From Lentzea flava (lineage in GTDB: Bacteria > Actinomycetota > Actinomycetes > Mycobacteriales > Pseudonocardiaceae), in the NCBI RefSeq assembly GCF_014648475.1, contig NZ_BMRE01000028.1:1-64000 (forward strand): a DNA stretch of 64,000 nucleotides. Reading direction: 5' to 3'. Made by a program: the position numbers and the translations under genes. Positions 40,439 to 49,471 of this stretch are shown here, in pieces. Below the pieces are notes generated by a model, which worked only from the letters and a program-made list of their open reading frames with translations, did no database searches and was not told the DNA's origin. Position 1 is the stretch's first letter. Every line of letters begins with the position of its first letter.

Positions 40439-41427
40439 CGGAGTGGACCCGGCTGCCCGATCTCGCCTCACGCGCGGTCGGGGGTGGTGTGGTGTGGGCG
40501 AACGACGAGCTGTTCGCCGAGCGGGAGAACCTGATCAAGCCAGCCGAGCCGGTCTACCAGACCTACACCTTCGGCCACAAAGGACAGATCTACGACGGCT
40601 GGGAGACCAGGCGCCGTCGTGAGCCGGGGGTCGACCAGGCGGTGATCCGGCTCGGCATGCCCGGTGTCGTGCGCGGAATCGTCGTCGACACGGCGTTCTT
40701 CAAGGGCAACTACCCGCCGTTCTGCTGGGTCGAGGGCGCCCAGGTCGACGGCTACCCGTCCGCCGACGAGATCACCGACTGGTTCCCGCTGGTCGAACGG
40801 TCGGCGCTGAAGGGCGACGAGAAGCACTTCTTCGACGTGCGCGAGGGCCGCCGCGTCACGCACGTCCGCCTCACCATCGACCCCGACGGCGGCGTCGCCC
40901 GGCTGCGCGTCCACGGCGAACCGATCGCGGATCCGCGGTTGCTCGTGCCCGGCATCGACCTCGCCGCACTGGAGAACGGCGCGGTCGTCACCGGTTGCAG
41001 CAACATGTTCTACAGCTCGCCCAACAACCTCATCGCGCCCGGCCAGGCCACGGTCATGGGCGAGGGCTGGGAGACCGCGCGCCGCCGTGACGACGGCAAC
41101 GACTGGGTGTCCGTCCGGCTCGCCGCACCCGGCGTCGTGCGGCTGGTCGAGCTCGACACCAGTCACTTCAAGGGCAACGCGCCGGGCTGGGCGTCGGTGC
41201 GCGGCTGCGACGAGCGCAAGGATCCCGAGGCGTGGTTCGACGTCCTGCCGCGCACCCGGCTGCAGCCCGACACGCGGCACCGGTTCGTCGTGGACGGTGT
41301 CGAGGCGACGCAGGTGCGGCTCGACATCTACCCCGACGGAGGCATGGCGCGGCTCCGCGTCGTAGGCACCCCTACGAGTGACGGCCTAGAGCAGCTGCAG
41401 GCGATGTGGGCCAAAACGACTAACTGA
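40435..41427 (+). CDS. alc: Allantoicase
   Basis: Allantoicase splits allantoate into urea and ureidoglycolate. The 330-residue protein contains two allantoicase repeats: GQIYDGWETRRRREPG through VDTAFFKGNYPPFCW, and GEGWETARRRDDGNDW through LDTSHFKGNAPGWASV. Each ends in a D(P/G)DGG(V/M)ARLRV motif. The ATG at 40435 has GAGGAG upstream and overlaps the allB stop by 4 bp. It is the last gene of the operon, closed by a hairpin terminator. Use of allantoicase means urea is released, so a urease or ureidoglycolate-degrading enzyme is needed elsewhere. Confidence 0.95.
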   Translation: MTEWTRLPDLASRAVGGGVVWANDELFAERENLIKPAEPVYQTYTFGHKGQIYDGWETRRRREPGVDQAVIRLGMPGVVRGIVVDTAFFKGNYPPFCWVEGAQVDGYPSADEITDWFPLVERSALKGDEKHFFDVREGRRVTHVRLTIDPDGGVARLRVHGEPIADPRLLVPGIDLAALENGAVVTGCSNMFYSSPNNLIAPGQATVMGEGWETARRRDDGNDWVSVRLAAPGVVRLVELDTSHFKGNAPGWASVRGCDERKDPEAWFDVLPRTRLQPDTRHRFVVDGVEATQVRLDIYPDGGMARLRVVGTPTSDGLEQLQAMWAKTTN

Positions 41428-41459
41428 CTGTGGTTGTCCGACCACAGGCTGATTCTTTT
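41428..41459 (+). terminator. Rho-independent terminator of the hyi-alc operon
   Basis: CTGTGGT (41428-41434) pairs perfectly with ACCACAG (41441-41447) around a 6-base loop, immediately after the alc stop. It is followed by GCTGATTCTTTT, a T-rich tail that is rare in this GC-rich window. Confidence 0.8.
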
Positions 41460-41541
41460 ACCTTCCTCGGTCGGTTGTCTGCGTCACACGATCGGTGGAA
41501 GCGTTTCCTCCCGCAAGATCGGGGATCTAGGGAGGAAATCC

Positions 41542-43050
41542 ATGCAACCGATGGTGCGCGCCTTCGGGGCCGCGCTCGCGAGTTCTGCATTGGTACTGGG
41601 TATGTCGCCGCTCGCGTCCGCCGCGCCGGAAGGGCAGCCGGAGTTCCCGGTGGGCGCGATCGACTGGAAGCCGTGTGCCGAGGTGCCAACGGTCGACTGC
41701 GGCTTCCTCGAGCTGCCGATCGACTACGCCAAGCCGAACGGTGAGAAGTTCAAGCTGGCCGTGTCGCGCCGAAAGGCGACCGACCAGTCGCAGCGCATCG
41801 GCGCGATGGTGATCAACCCCGGTGGGCCGGGTGGCTCGGGTGTCGACTTCGGCATGTACGCGGACAAGTACTTCAGCAAGGAGATCTCGGACAAGTTCGA
41901 CATCATCGGGTTCGACCCGCGTGGTGTCGCGCGCAGCCAGCCGATCAAGTGCTCCGCCGACCTGCTGCGCAAGCAGCCGTCGGAGTACCCGAAGACCGAG
42001 GCCGAGTTCAACCAGCTGGTCGCGTTCAACAAGGAGCTGCGCGCGGACTGCCGCAAGCAGTCCGGTTCGATCTTCGACCACGCTTCGACGTTCGACGTCG
42101 CGAACGACATCGACTCGATCCGCCGCGCCCTGGGCGAGAAGAAGATCAACTACTACGGCGTCTCCTACGGCACGATCATGGGTCAGCACTACGCGGCGCA
42201 GTACGGCCGCAACATCCGCGCCATGATCATCGACTCCAACATGGACCACAGCCTCGGCACGTGGAAGTTCCTGGAGACCGAGGCGCGCGGTGCGCAGGAC
42301 ATGTTCAACGAGTGGGTCAAGTGGAACGACCGCACTCCGTCCTCCCCGCTGTACGGCAAGGACGTGCGCAAGATCTGGAAGGACCTGCTCGCCAAGGCGG
42401 CCCGCGGTGAGCTGACCTACCCCGACGGCACCAAGATGACGCCGGAGAACCTCGGCTCGATGGTCGTCGGCATGGGCTACGGGCCCGCGTTCAAGCAGTT
42501 CGCCCAGCGGGTCAAGGAACTGAGCGAGGGCGCTCCGGTGGCCGCGTCGGCGTTCGCGGAGGGTGAGACGTTCGAGAACCCGTTCGCGGGCATCTTCTGC
42601 AACGACTACAACCTCCGCGTCAGCTCGTGGGGCGAGTACCGGGCGCTGAATGCCATGGAGAACCGCGTCGCGCCGGACACCCTCGGCTCGTCGATCGGCC
42701 ACGGCGCGATGATGGGCTGCGTCGGGTTCCCGAAGGCCACGAACCCGCAGCGGCCGTTGAAGATCAAGAACGCGCCGAAGATCCTGATGACCAACTCCAG
42801 GTACGACACGGCGACGGTCTACGAGTGGGCGGTCAACGCGCACCGGCAGACCCGTGACACCACCGTCTTCGTGACCTACGAGGGCTGGGGCCACGGCGTC
42901 TACGACCGCAGCGAGTGCACCCTGAAGATCAACGACGAGTACCTGGTCTCGTTGAAGCTGCCACGCAACGGCACGACGTGCGCCGCCGTCGAGCCTCCTG
43001 CGCAGGCGTCGATCCTGTCCGAGAAGCCGAAGATCGCAGGACCTTTCTAG
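41542..43050 (+). CDS. Secreted alpha/beta hydrolase, tripeptidyl-aminopeptidase family
   Basis: The 502-residue precursor has a signal peptide (FGAALASSALVLGMSPLASA, cleavage near residue 28) and an alpha/beta-hydrolase fold. The oxyanion loop region is VINPGGPGGSG. The nucleophile is Ser208 in YYGVSYGTIMG, the acid lies in TNSRYDTATVYEWA, and the His is in YEGWGHGVY within the TAP-like C-terminal domain. Such enzymes in actinomycetes remove tripeptides or act as other peptidases or esterases outside the cell. The ATG at 41542 has GGAGGA upstream. It stands alone, between two terminators. Confidence 0.9.
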   Translation: MQPMVRAFGAALASSALVLGMSPLASAAPEGQPEFPVGAIDWKPCAEVPTVDCGFLELPIDYAKPNGEKFKLAVSRRKATDQSQRIGAMVINPGGPGGSGVDFGMYADKYFSKEISDKFDIIGFDPRGVARSQPIKCSADLLRKQPSEYPKTEAEFNQLVAFNKELRADCRKQSGSIFDHASTFDVANDIDSIRRALGEKKINYYGVSYGTIMGQHYAAQYGRNIRAMIIDSNMDHSLGTWKFLETEARGAQDMFNEWVKWNDRTPSSPLYGKDVRKIWKDLLAKAARGELTYPDGTKMTPENLGSMVVGMGYGPAFKQFAQRVKELSEGAPVAASAFAEGETFENPFAGIFCNDYNLRVSSWGEYRALNAMENRVAPDTLGSSIGHGAMMGCVGFPKATNPQRPLKIKNAPKILMTNSRYDTATVYEWAVNAHRQTRDTTVFVTYEGWGHGVYDRSECTLKINDEYLVSLKLPRNGTTCAAVEPPAQASILSEKPKIAGPF

Positions 43051-43069
43051 ATCCGGTGGTCAGGTGACG

Positions 43070-43102
43070 GGGGCGCTTTCCCGAGGTCCGGGGAAGCGCC
43101 CC
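43070..43102. terminator. Bidirectional terminator hairpin
   Basis: The arm GGGGCGCTTTCCC (43070-43082) pairs with GGGGAAGCGCCCC (43090-43102) with one G-U pair and a 7-base loop. It lies between the convergent hydrolase and membrane-protein genes, right at the 3' end of the latter. Confidence 0.8.
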
Positions 43103-43884
43103 TAACAACGTTCGCCTGGACGCCATCGCTCGCCACACCACACGAAATGCCCGTCGGCGTCAGCGGGCCGGGGTTCGGTGACCAGTCCCTGCTGCGGCGG
43201 CGCGAGCTGGGTCCTGGTGACGCCGTCGAGCGTGTAGTCGACCTCGACCTGCCAGTCGGCGGCCATGTCGCCGTGCACCTCGACCTCGATGTCCTGCCGG
43301 TAGCCCTCCACCGGCACCTGCTGCGGGAACGAACCCGCGACGGCGTACACGGTCTGTTTGCCCGCGTCGACCTGCACTCGGGTGGCGGCGGGTTCGGCAG
43401 GCCCGGCGCAGTGGTACAGGTACTTCGCCTTGCGGTGCAGGGGTGTGACGGCGTCCACCCGGAGCCGGACCGCGGTGATGACGAGCTGCTGCTGCGGCTG
43501 CGGCCGCACCTCCAGGGTCACTCTGGTGTGGCCGGAGTGCGGGACGACCTTCATGGCGGCGAACGGATCGGCACAGGTCCCCGTCGTGGGCCGGACCTCG
43601 CCGACCACCTGTTCTCCCTGCGTGATGACGTCCCACCCGTGTGCGCTCGCGACGGTGACCTTCAGCTCCTGGGGTGCGGGACCAGGCGGCGTGGTCGTTC
43701 CCGCTGGACGAGCCGCTGGGGCGTACGGGAAGAAGCTGACGTTGGACATGACGACGGCGAACGCGATGAAGGCCGAACAGGTCACGACCACCAGGGCGAT
43801 CCCGAAGAGGCGCATCAGCCGACGGTATCCAGCAAGCCCGCCCGGTGTGGTCGATTGCCTCGGAAGAGGGAAGACCTGGGTCAC
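43102..43884 (-). CDS. Membrane-anchored hypothetical protein
   Basis: I do not recognise this 260-residue protein. After a short basic N-terminus it has one membrane helix (LFGIALVVVTCSAFIAFAVVM), then an outer region of about 200 residues rich in beta-strand and Pro. It has cysteines in GTCADPF, YHCAGPAEP and FVWCGERWRPGERC that could form disulphides. It starts at a GTG at 43884, or at the ATG at 43815 directly before the helix. Neither has a strong ribosome site. It is divergent from amt, with 171 bp between. Confidence 0.65.
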   Translation of the reverse strand: MTQVFPLPRQSTTPGGLAGYRRLMRLFGIALVVVTCSAFIAFAVVMSNVSFFPYAPAARPAGTTTPPGPAPQELKVTVASAHGWDVITQGEQVVGEVRPTTGTCADPFAAMKVVPHSGHTRVTLEVRPQPQQQLVITAVRLRVDAVTPLHRKAKYLYHCAGPAEPAATRVQVDAGKQTVYAVAGSFPQQVPVEGYRQDIEVEVHGDMAADWQVEVDYTLDGVTRTQLAPPQQGLVTEPRPADADGHFVWCGERWRPGERC

Positions 43885-43939
43885 TCGTCGTTATCGGCCC
43901 GGCACCGTGAGGGTGCGGAATCGTGACCGTGAACCCCGC

Positions 43940-43955
43940 GAAACGCAGACGTAAC
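43940..43955. promoter_or_regulatory. Weak candidate GlnR half-sites upstream of amt
   Basis: GAAAC (43940-43944) and GTAAC (43951-43955) are six bases apart, the spacing of actinomycete GlnR boxes, but in the order b-a. A further a-b pair is poorly conserved. GlnR control of amt-glnK-glnD is common in actinomycetes. The sequence evidence here is weak. Confidence 0.25.
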
Positions 43956-44055
43956 ACGTCCAGGTCGTCAGTTCACCTCCGCGAAACGTTCCACGTAAGC
44001 GGGTGAAACAGGACGTCTCGATGCTCCCTGCAACCGACGTGCAGTGGAGGTCGAC

Positions 44056-45393
44056 GTGAACACAGGTGACACGGCCTGGGTGCTGATCAGCGCAGCGCTG
44101 GTCATGCTCATGACGCCGGGCCTGGCCTTCTTCTACGGGGGCATGGTCCGTTCCAAGAGCGTCCTGAACATGCTCATGATGAGCTTCATTTCCCTGGCCG
44201 TGGTCAGCGTCCTCTGGGTGCTGTACGGCTACAGCCTGGCGTTCGGCAACGACCTCGGAGCGGGTCTGCTGGGCAACTTCGACAACATCGGGCTCAAGGG
44301 GATCATCGGCACGCTGGGCGGTCCGGCGGACCACCAGTTCCCGACGATGGCCTTCGTGATGTTCCAGCTGATGTTCGCGATCATCACGCCCGCCCTGATC
44401 TCCGGTGCGATCGCCGACCGCGCGAAGTTCTGGGGCTGGACGCTGTTCATCGGCCTGTGGGTCACGATCGTGTACTTCCCGGTCGCGCACTGGGTGTTCG
44501 CCTTCTCCAGCGCTGACGGTTCCGTCGTCGGTGGCTGGATCGCCAACAACCTGAAGGCGCTCGACTTCGCCGGTGGTACCGCGGTCCACATCAACGCCGG
44601 TGCCGCGGGTCTCGCCGTAGCGCTCGTGCTCGGCAAGCGCAAGGGCTGGCCGAAGGAGCCGATGCGGCCGCACAACCTGCCGTTCGTGCTGCTCGGTGCC
44701 GCTCTGCTGTGGTTCGGCTGGTACGGCTTCAACGCCGGTTCGGCGCTGGGTGCCAACGAGACCGCCGCCGTCGCGTTCACCACGACCACCGTTGCCACCG
44801 CCGCCGCCGTCCTCGGCTGGCTGCTCGTCGAGCAGATCCGCGACGGCAAGCCGACCACCCTGGGTGCCGCGTCCGGTGCGGTCGCCGGCCTCGTCGCGAT
44901 CACGCCCGCCTGTGCCTTCGTGAGCCCGCTCGGCGCCATCGCGATCGGCGTCATCGCCGGTGCGCTGTGCAGCCTCGCCGTCGGCCTCAAGTTCCGCTTC
45001 GGCTACGACGACTCGCTCGACGTCGTCGGTGTCCACCTCGTCGGCGGTCTCGTCGGTACGCTGCTGATCGGTTTCTTCGGCACCACCAGCGTCAACTCGG
45101 CCGGCGCCGACGGCCTCTTCTACGGCGGCGGGTTCGGCCTGCTCGGCAAGCAGGCGGTCGCGGCCGTCGCGGTGCTCGCCTTCTCGTTCGTCCTCACCTT
45201 CATCATCGCGTTCGTGGTGAACAAGACGGTCGGCTTCCGCGCTCCTGAGGAGTCCGAGGTCTCCGGCATCGACGAGGCGGAGCACGCCGAGTCCGCGTAC
45301 GAGTTCGGCGCGTTCTCCAGCGCTCGCGGTGCGAACAAGGGCAGTGTGACTGCGGGTGCGACCGCGGTTCTCGAGGGGAGCAACAAGTCATGA
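44056..45393 (+). CDS. amt: Ammonium transporter
   Basis: Amt conducts ammonium across the membrane as a trimer with 11 helices. The 445-residue protein shows GLAFFYGGMVRSKSVLNMLM in the first helices, the pore histidines in YFPVAHWVF and in VVGVHLVGGLVGT, and FNAGSALGANETAAVAF. The GTG at 44056 has GGAGG five bases upstream, better than the GTG at 44044. A 60-residue cytosolic tail follows the last helix. It overlaps glnK by 4 bp. GlnK normally plugs this transporter when nitrogen is plentiful. Confidence 0.95.
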   Translation: MNTGDTAWVLISAALVMLMTPGLAFFYGGMVRSKSVLNMLMMSFISLAVVSVLWVLYGYSLAFGNDLGAGLLGNFDNIGLKGIIGTLGGPADHQFPTMAFVMFQLMFAIITPALISGAIADRAKFWGWTLFIGLWVTIVYFPVAHWVFAFSSADGSVVGGWIANNLKALDFAGGTAVHINAGAAGLAVALVLGKRKGWPKEPMRPHNLPFVLLGAALLWFGWYGFNAGSALGANETAAVAFTTTTVATAAAVLGWLLVEQIRDGKPTTLGAASGAVAGLVAITPACAFVSPLGAIAIGVIAGALCSLAVGLKFRFGYDDSLDVVGVHLVGGLVGTLLIGFFGTTSVNSAGADGLFYGGGFGLLGKQAVAAVAVLAFSFVLTFIIAFVVNKTVGFRAPEESEVSGIDEAEHAESAYEFGAFSSARGANKGSVTAGATAVLEGSNKS

Positions 45394-45728
45394 AGCTGGT
45401 CACCGCGATCATCAAGCCGTTCACGCTCGACGACGTGAAGAGCTCCCTGGAACAGCTCGGGGTGCTGGGCATGACCGTCAGCGAGGTGCAGGGCTACGGC
45501 CGCCAGAAGGGCCACACCGAGGTCTACCGGGGCGCCGAGTACTCCGTGGACTTCGTGCCCAAGATCAAGATCGAGGTCGTCGTGGACGACAACCAGGTCG
45601 ACAAGGTCCTGGAAGCGGTGGTCGAGTCCGCCCGCACCGGCAAGATCGGTGACGGCAAGGTCTGGGTCACTCCGGTCGACGCCGTGGTGCGAGTGCGCAC
45701 GGGCGAACGTGGATCGGATGCGCTCTAA
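45390..45728 (+). CDS. glnK: PII signal transduction protein
   Basis: PII integrates nitrogen, energy and 2-oxoglutarate status. The 112-residue protein has the T-loop with Tyr51 (YRGAEYSVDF), the residue modified by GlnD, adenylylated in actinomycetes. It also has the C-loop KIGDGKVWVTPV and the usual start KLVTAIIKPF. The ATG overlaps the amt stop. Together with amt and glnD it forms the standard actinobacterial nitrogen operon. Confidence 0.96.
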   Translation: MKLVTAIIKPFTLDDVKSSLEQLGVLGMTVSEVQGYGRQKGHTEVYRGAEYSVDFVPKIKIEVVVDDNQVDKVLEAVVESARTGKIGDGKVWVTPVDAVVRVRTGERGSDAL

Positions 45729-45747
45729 ATAATTGAGGAGACGGCCC

Positions 45748-48072
45748 GTGGAGAACAACGAAACGGCCGTCGTCACGGCTGACGACCTGGTGCGAGCACG
45801 CGAACGGCTGCTCGCGCCAGGTCGTCGTCGCCTTGCCGCCGAACCTCTGCGCGAAGCACTCGTGGACCTGCACGAGTTCTGGTTGACCAAACACGCGGGG
45901 GGAGCGGGGATATCCGGATCGGGTATCGCGCTCGTGGCGGTCGGCGGGCTGGGGCGGCGTGAGCTCGTGCCCTACTCCGACCTCGATCTGGTTCTCGTCC
46001 ACAACGGCGTCAAGAACATCGATCAGATCGCCGAGAAGCTCTGGTACCCGCTGTGGAACTCCGGCATCGGCCTCGACCACTCGGTCCGCACGGTCGGTGA
46101 GGCGCTCCGCGTCGCCGCGGGCGACCTGCGGACCGCGTTGGGACTGCTGGACATCCGGCACATCGCCGGTGACCAGGAGGTCTCGCAGAAGCTCGCCGAG
46201 GGCGCGCGGCAGGCGTGGCGCGGCAACGTGCGCAACCGCCTGGACGAGATCGCCGAGTCGTCGCAGAAGCGCTGGGGACGCGGTGGCGAGATCGCGCACC
46301 GCGTCGAACCCGATCTGAAGCACGGCCGTGGTGGCCTGCGTGACCTGACCATTCTGGACGCCTTGTCCGTCGCTCAGCTGGTGGACCGGCCGTCCGCGGA
46401 TGTCGGCGAGGCCCGCAAACTGCTCTTGGACGTGCGCACGGAACTTCGCCGGGTGGCACGGAAACCGCGTGATGTCCTGCGGGCGCAGGACGGTGACGAG
46501 GTCGCCTCGGCGCTGGGGCTGACCGACCGGTTCGCTTTGGCCCGTTCGCTGTCCTCGGCCGCACGGACGGTCGTCTACGCGTTCGACGTCGCGATGCGGA
46601 CGGCTCGTGCCGCCGCACCGAAGCGCGGCCTCGGGGCCTTCCTGCGGGGGCAACCGCCGCGCCGACCGTTGGACGAAGGCGTTGTGCTGCACGGGTCCGA
46701 GGTCTCTCTGGCTCGTGACGCGATTCCCAGCCGTGATCCCGCGTTGTTGTTGCGGGTTGCCACGGCCGCGGCTCGCAGCAAGCACCCGATCGCGTCCGGC
46801 ACGTTGACGCGGCTCGCGGACTCGGCGCCGGAGCTGCGCCAGCCGTGGCCGCGGGAGGCTCGCGAGGAGCTGCTGGCGTTGCTGGGCAGCGGCAGCGGGC
46901 TCGTGGACGTCGTGGAAGCGTTGGACCGCACGGGTTTGTGGGGCCGGCTGTTCCCCGAGTGGGGTGCGGTGCGGGACCTGCCGCCGCGCGACGCCGCGCA
47001 CATGTGGACGGTCGACCGGCACCTGGTCCAGACGGTCGCGCAGGCGGCGCGGCTGGCGACGACGGTGTCGCGGCCGGACCTGTTGCTGCTGGGCGCGTTG
47101 GTGCACGACATCGGCAAGGGCCGGCCGCAGGACCACTCCGAGGTGGGTGCCGCGCTGGCGACCCAGATCGGCGAGCGGATCGGGTTGTGGCCGCAGGACG
47201 TCGAGACGCTGTCGATGATGGTCCGGCACCACCTGCTGTTGCCGCACACCGCGACCCGGCGTGACGTCGAGGACGAGGCGACCGTGCACCGGGTCGTGGA
47301 GACGCTCGGTGGCGACGCCGTCCTGCTCGAACTGCTGTACGCGTTGGCAGAAGCCGATTCCCTCGCGACCGGCCCCGGCGTGTGGACCGACTGGAAGGCC
47401 GCGTTGCTGGCCGACCTGGTCAAGCGCTGCCGCAAGGCGATGGCGGGGGAAGCGTTGCCCAAGCCGGAACCGCTCGATCCCGCGCACGTGGCGATGGCGG
47501 AACGCGTTGCGGCGTCGGGGAAACCGGACGTGCTGCTGGAGAAGCAGGAGCACGCGGCGATCGTGACGGTGCTCGCGCCGGACCGTCCCGGCATGCTGTC
47601 CAAGGCGGCGGGCGTGCTCGCGTTGAACTCGTTGGAGGTCCACGCGGCGACGTTGCGCTCGCACGGCGGCGCGACGGTGGACGCGTTCACGGTGTCGCCG
47701 CGGTTCGGCTCGCTGCCGGACGCGTCGTTGCTGCGGGAACAGCTGTCCAGGGCGATCGAGGGCTCGCTGCCGTTGGCGGACAAGCTCGCTGCGAAAGAAC
47801 GCGACTACGGCGGCCCGCCGCAGGACCCGCCGCCCGCGAAGGTGCTGTGGTTCGACGACGAGGCGACGGGCGCGGTGGTGCTGGAGCTGCGCGCGGCGGA
47901 CCGGATCGGGCTGCTGCACAAGGTGGCAGGAGCGTTGGAGCAGTGCGGCGTCGACGTGCAGTGGGCGCGTGTGTCCACGTTGGGCGCGACGGTCGTCGAC
48001 TCGTTCAGCATCACGGGCGCGGACCTGGATCGGCGCCGGATCGAACGGGCGGTGCTGGAGGCGGCCAGGTAG
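45748..48072 (+). CDS. glnD: [Protein-PII] nucleotidylyltransferase GlnD
   Basis: GlnD modifies and demodifies PII according to nitrogen status. In actinomycetes it acts as an adenylyltransferase. The 774-residue protein has the nucleotidyltransferase motif GGLGRRELVPYSDLDLVL (66-83), an HD domain with LVHDIGKGRPQDHSEVG (His453-Asp454), and two C-terminal ACT domains (about 600-675 and 700-774) starting at TVLAPDRPGMLSKAAG and LRAADRIGLLHKVAG. The GTG at 45748 has GAGGAG seven bases upstream. In Mycobacterium glnD is followed almost directly by ffh, whereas here about 6 kb separates them. Confidence 0.95.
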   Translation: MENNETAVVTADDLVRARERLLAPGRRRLAAEPLREALVDLHEFWLTKHAGGAGISGSGIALVAVGGLGRRELVPYSDLDLVLVHNGVKNIDQIAEKLWYPLWNSGIGLDHSVRTVGEALRVAAGDLRTALGLLDIRHIAGDQEVSQKLAEGARQAWRGNVRNRLDEIAESSQKRWGRGGEIAHRVEPDLKHGRGGLRDLTILDALSVAQLVDRPSADVGEARKLLLDVRTELRRVARKPRDVLRAQDGDEVASALGLTDRFALARSLSSAARTVVYAFDVAMRTARAAAPKRGLGAFLRGQPPRRPLDEGVVLHGSEVSLARDAIPSRDPALLLRVATAAARSKHPIASGTLTRLADSAPELRQPWPREAREELLALLGSGSGLVDVVEALDRTGLWGRLFPEWGAVRDLPPRDAAHMWTVDRHLVQTVAQAARLATTVSRPDLLLLGALVHDIGKGRPQDHSEVGAALATQIGERIGLWPQDVETLSMMVRHHLLLPHTATRRDVEDEATVHRVVETLGGDAVLLELLYALAEADSLATGPGVWTDWKAALLADLVKRCRKAMAGEALPKPEPLDPAHVAMAERVAASGKPDVLLEKQEHAAIVTVLAPDRPGMLSKAAGVLALNSLEVHAATLRSHGGATVDAFTVSPRFGSLPDASLLREQLSRAIEGSLPLADKLAAKERDYGGPPQDPPPAKVLWFDDEATGAVVLELRAADRIGLLHKVAGALEQCGVDVQWARVSTLGATVVDSFSITGADLDRRRIERAVLEAAR

Positions 48073-48100
48073 AGGTTGAGTAGCACTACGCACAACCTCT
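48071..48100 (+). terminator. Hairpin at the glnD stop codon
   Basis: AGAGGTTG (48071-48078) pairs perfectly with CAACCTCT (48093-48100), with a nested GTAG/CTAC pairing in the loop. It starts inside the glnD stop codon. No T-run follows, so it may be a processing or stalling hairpin. Confidence 0.55.
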
Positions 48101-48375
48101 CCGGGTGCTCACGCTCCTGCGCGGTTCCGGCACGCTGCAGTCTTGTGGTGTCCGGAAAGCGTCCTCGAGGGGTGGACCACTTTCTGGACGGGTGGACCCG
48201 GCCGGGGCAGGCCGGCGGTGATCATTCGCGGCGCCGGGGGAGGCACCGTGCAGTGACACCGCCGGACTCTCCGGCCGGTGTTTTCCCGCGCTGACAACGA
48301 GACAGCTCGCTGGACAACGGCGTCCGGGCAGGAGCACTGTGGCAGCAGGGAATTCGCGAAGCTGGGGGATGCATC
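48073..48375. other. 303-bp gap after glnD
   Basis: Apart from the two hairpins listed, no coding frame with actinobacterial codon bias, RNA gene or repeat is seen here. It probably also contains the promoter of the secreted-protein gene. Confidence 0.6.
48256..48284 (+). terminator. Rho-independent terminator downstream of glnD
   Basis: ACACCGCCGG (48256-48265) pairs with CCGGCCGGTGT (48271-48281) with one bulged base and a 5-base loop, and a short T-run follows. It should end the amt-glnK-glnD transcript before the secreted-protein gene. Confidence 0.65.
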
Positions 48376-49404
48376 GTGAAGAACACACTGTCATTGCTCT
48401 TCGTCGCGGCCGTCGTCGTGACGACTTTGTCCGCTCCCGCCGCGCAGGCCGCTGTCGCCGTGCAGGACCTCGGCACGTTGCCGGGTGACGTCCGCAGCGT
48501 CGCGCAGGACATCAACGAAGCCGGTGCCATCGCGGGAATTTCGATGGGCGCGGGAGTCTCGCAGCACGCCGTTCGCTGGGATCCGGGCTCGCCGATCAGG
48601 AAGCTCAACGATCTCGGCTTCGACACCGTGGCGTTCGCCATCAGCAGCCAGCGCACGGTCGTCGGCTACGCCGTCGACGCGGCGAACCGCACCCAACCGG
48701 CGCGCTGGGACTTCAGCGGCGCGCTGACCGTGCTGACCGTGCCCGGAGCGGTGAGCGGGGTCGCATACGACATCAACGACTCCGGCGTCGTGGCCGGCAG
48801 CGCGGTGATCAACGGCGTCAGCCACGCGGTCGTCTGGGACAGCGCGGGCGTGGCGACGGTGCTCGGCGAGGGCTCCGGCCAGTTCGTGACCGGCGCGGGC
48901 ACGGTGATCGGCTACTCCGGCGACCAGCCCGCGCGGTGGACCGACGGCGGCGGTCTCTACGTCTACGACAACCACGGCGCGTTGGTGCTCGGACACAACC
49001 AGGCCGCCGACGCCGTGGGCACGTCCGGCGGCGAGGGCGTGCTCTGGCTCGGCCGCCGCCGCGCACCGCTGGGCCAGGACACCAGCCCGCGCGACATCTC
49101 CGGCACGGGCTGGGCCGTCGGCGTCGCGGGCGGACGGGCGGTCCGCTGGGAAGCCTCCGAGTTCACCACCGCCCAGCCGCTCGCGCCGGCCCCGTCGGCG
49201 GCGTCGGACGTCAACGACGCGGGTGTGATCGCGGGCACGGTCGGTTCGTGGGCGGCGACCTGGGACGCGGCCGGTGCGCAGACGATGCTGCCCGTCCTGC
49301 CGGGGTCCAACCGCAGCGCCGTCTCGGGCCTGTCGGAGAACGGCCAGGTCATCGGCATCGCAGGTTTCGCGGACGGCACCTGGCGGGCAGTCGTCTGGCG
49401 CTGA
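48376..49404 (+). CDS. Secreted HAF-repeat protein
   Basis: The 342-residue protein has a signal peptide (LLFVAAVVVTTLSAPAAQA, cleavage near 26) followed by about six HAF-type repeats. Each repeat contains a DIN(E/D)(A/S)G.(V/I)AG core, for example QDINEAGAIAGIS, YDINDSGVVAGSA and SDVNDAGVIAGTV, with an (A/S)..(R/V)WD strand. These 40-50-residue units are thought to build a beta-propeller-like exported protein of unknown function. The GTG start at 48376 has GGGGGAT upstream. It stands alone between the glnD terminator and the P-loop kinase gene. Confidence 0.8.
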   Translation: MKNTLSLLFVAAVVVTTLSAPAAQAAVAVQDLGTLPGDVRSVAQDINEAGAIAGISMGAGVSQHAVRWDPGSPIRKLNDLGFDTVAFAISSQRTVVGYAVDAANRTQPARWDFSGALTVLTVPGAVSGVAYDINDSGVVAGSAVINGVSHAVVWDSAGVATVLGEGSGQFVTGAGTVIGYSGDQPARWTDGGGLYVYDNHGALVLGHNQAADAVGTSGGEGVLWLGRRRAPLGQDTSPRDISGTGWAVGVAGGRAVRWEASEFTTAQPLAPAPSAASDVNDAGVIAGTVGSWAATWDAAGAQTMLPVLPGSNRSAVSGLSENGQVIGIAGFADGTWRAVVWR

Positions 49405-49471
49405 GCCTGTGCATTTCGCCAGAAATCGGACCAAACTGAACGAGAGGGAAGGTCAACACGTCTTCTAGGAC

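Noticed and set aside
45667..48093. 808-codon minus-strand open frame opposite glnD
   Set aside because: It mirrors glnD across its whole length, and glnD has all its motifs. No domain can be seen in the antisense product.
48376..49404. WD40 or NHL propeller partner for the TIR-STAND protein
   Set aside because: Its repeats are HAF type with a signal peptide, so it is exported and is unlikely to act with a cytosolic receptor.
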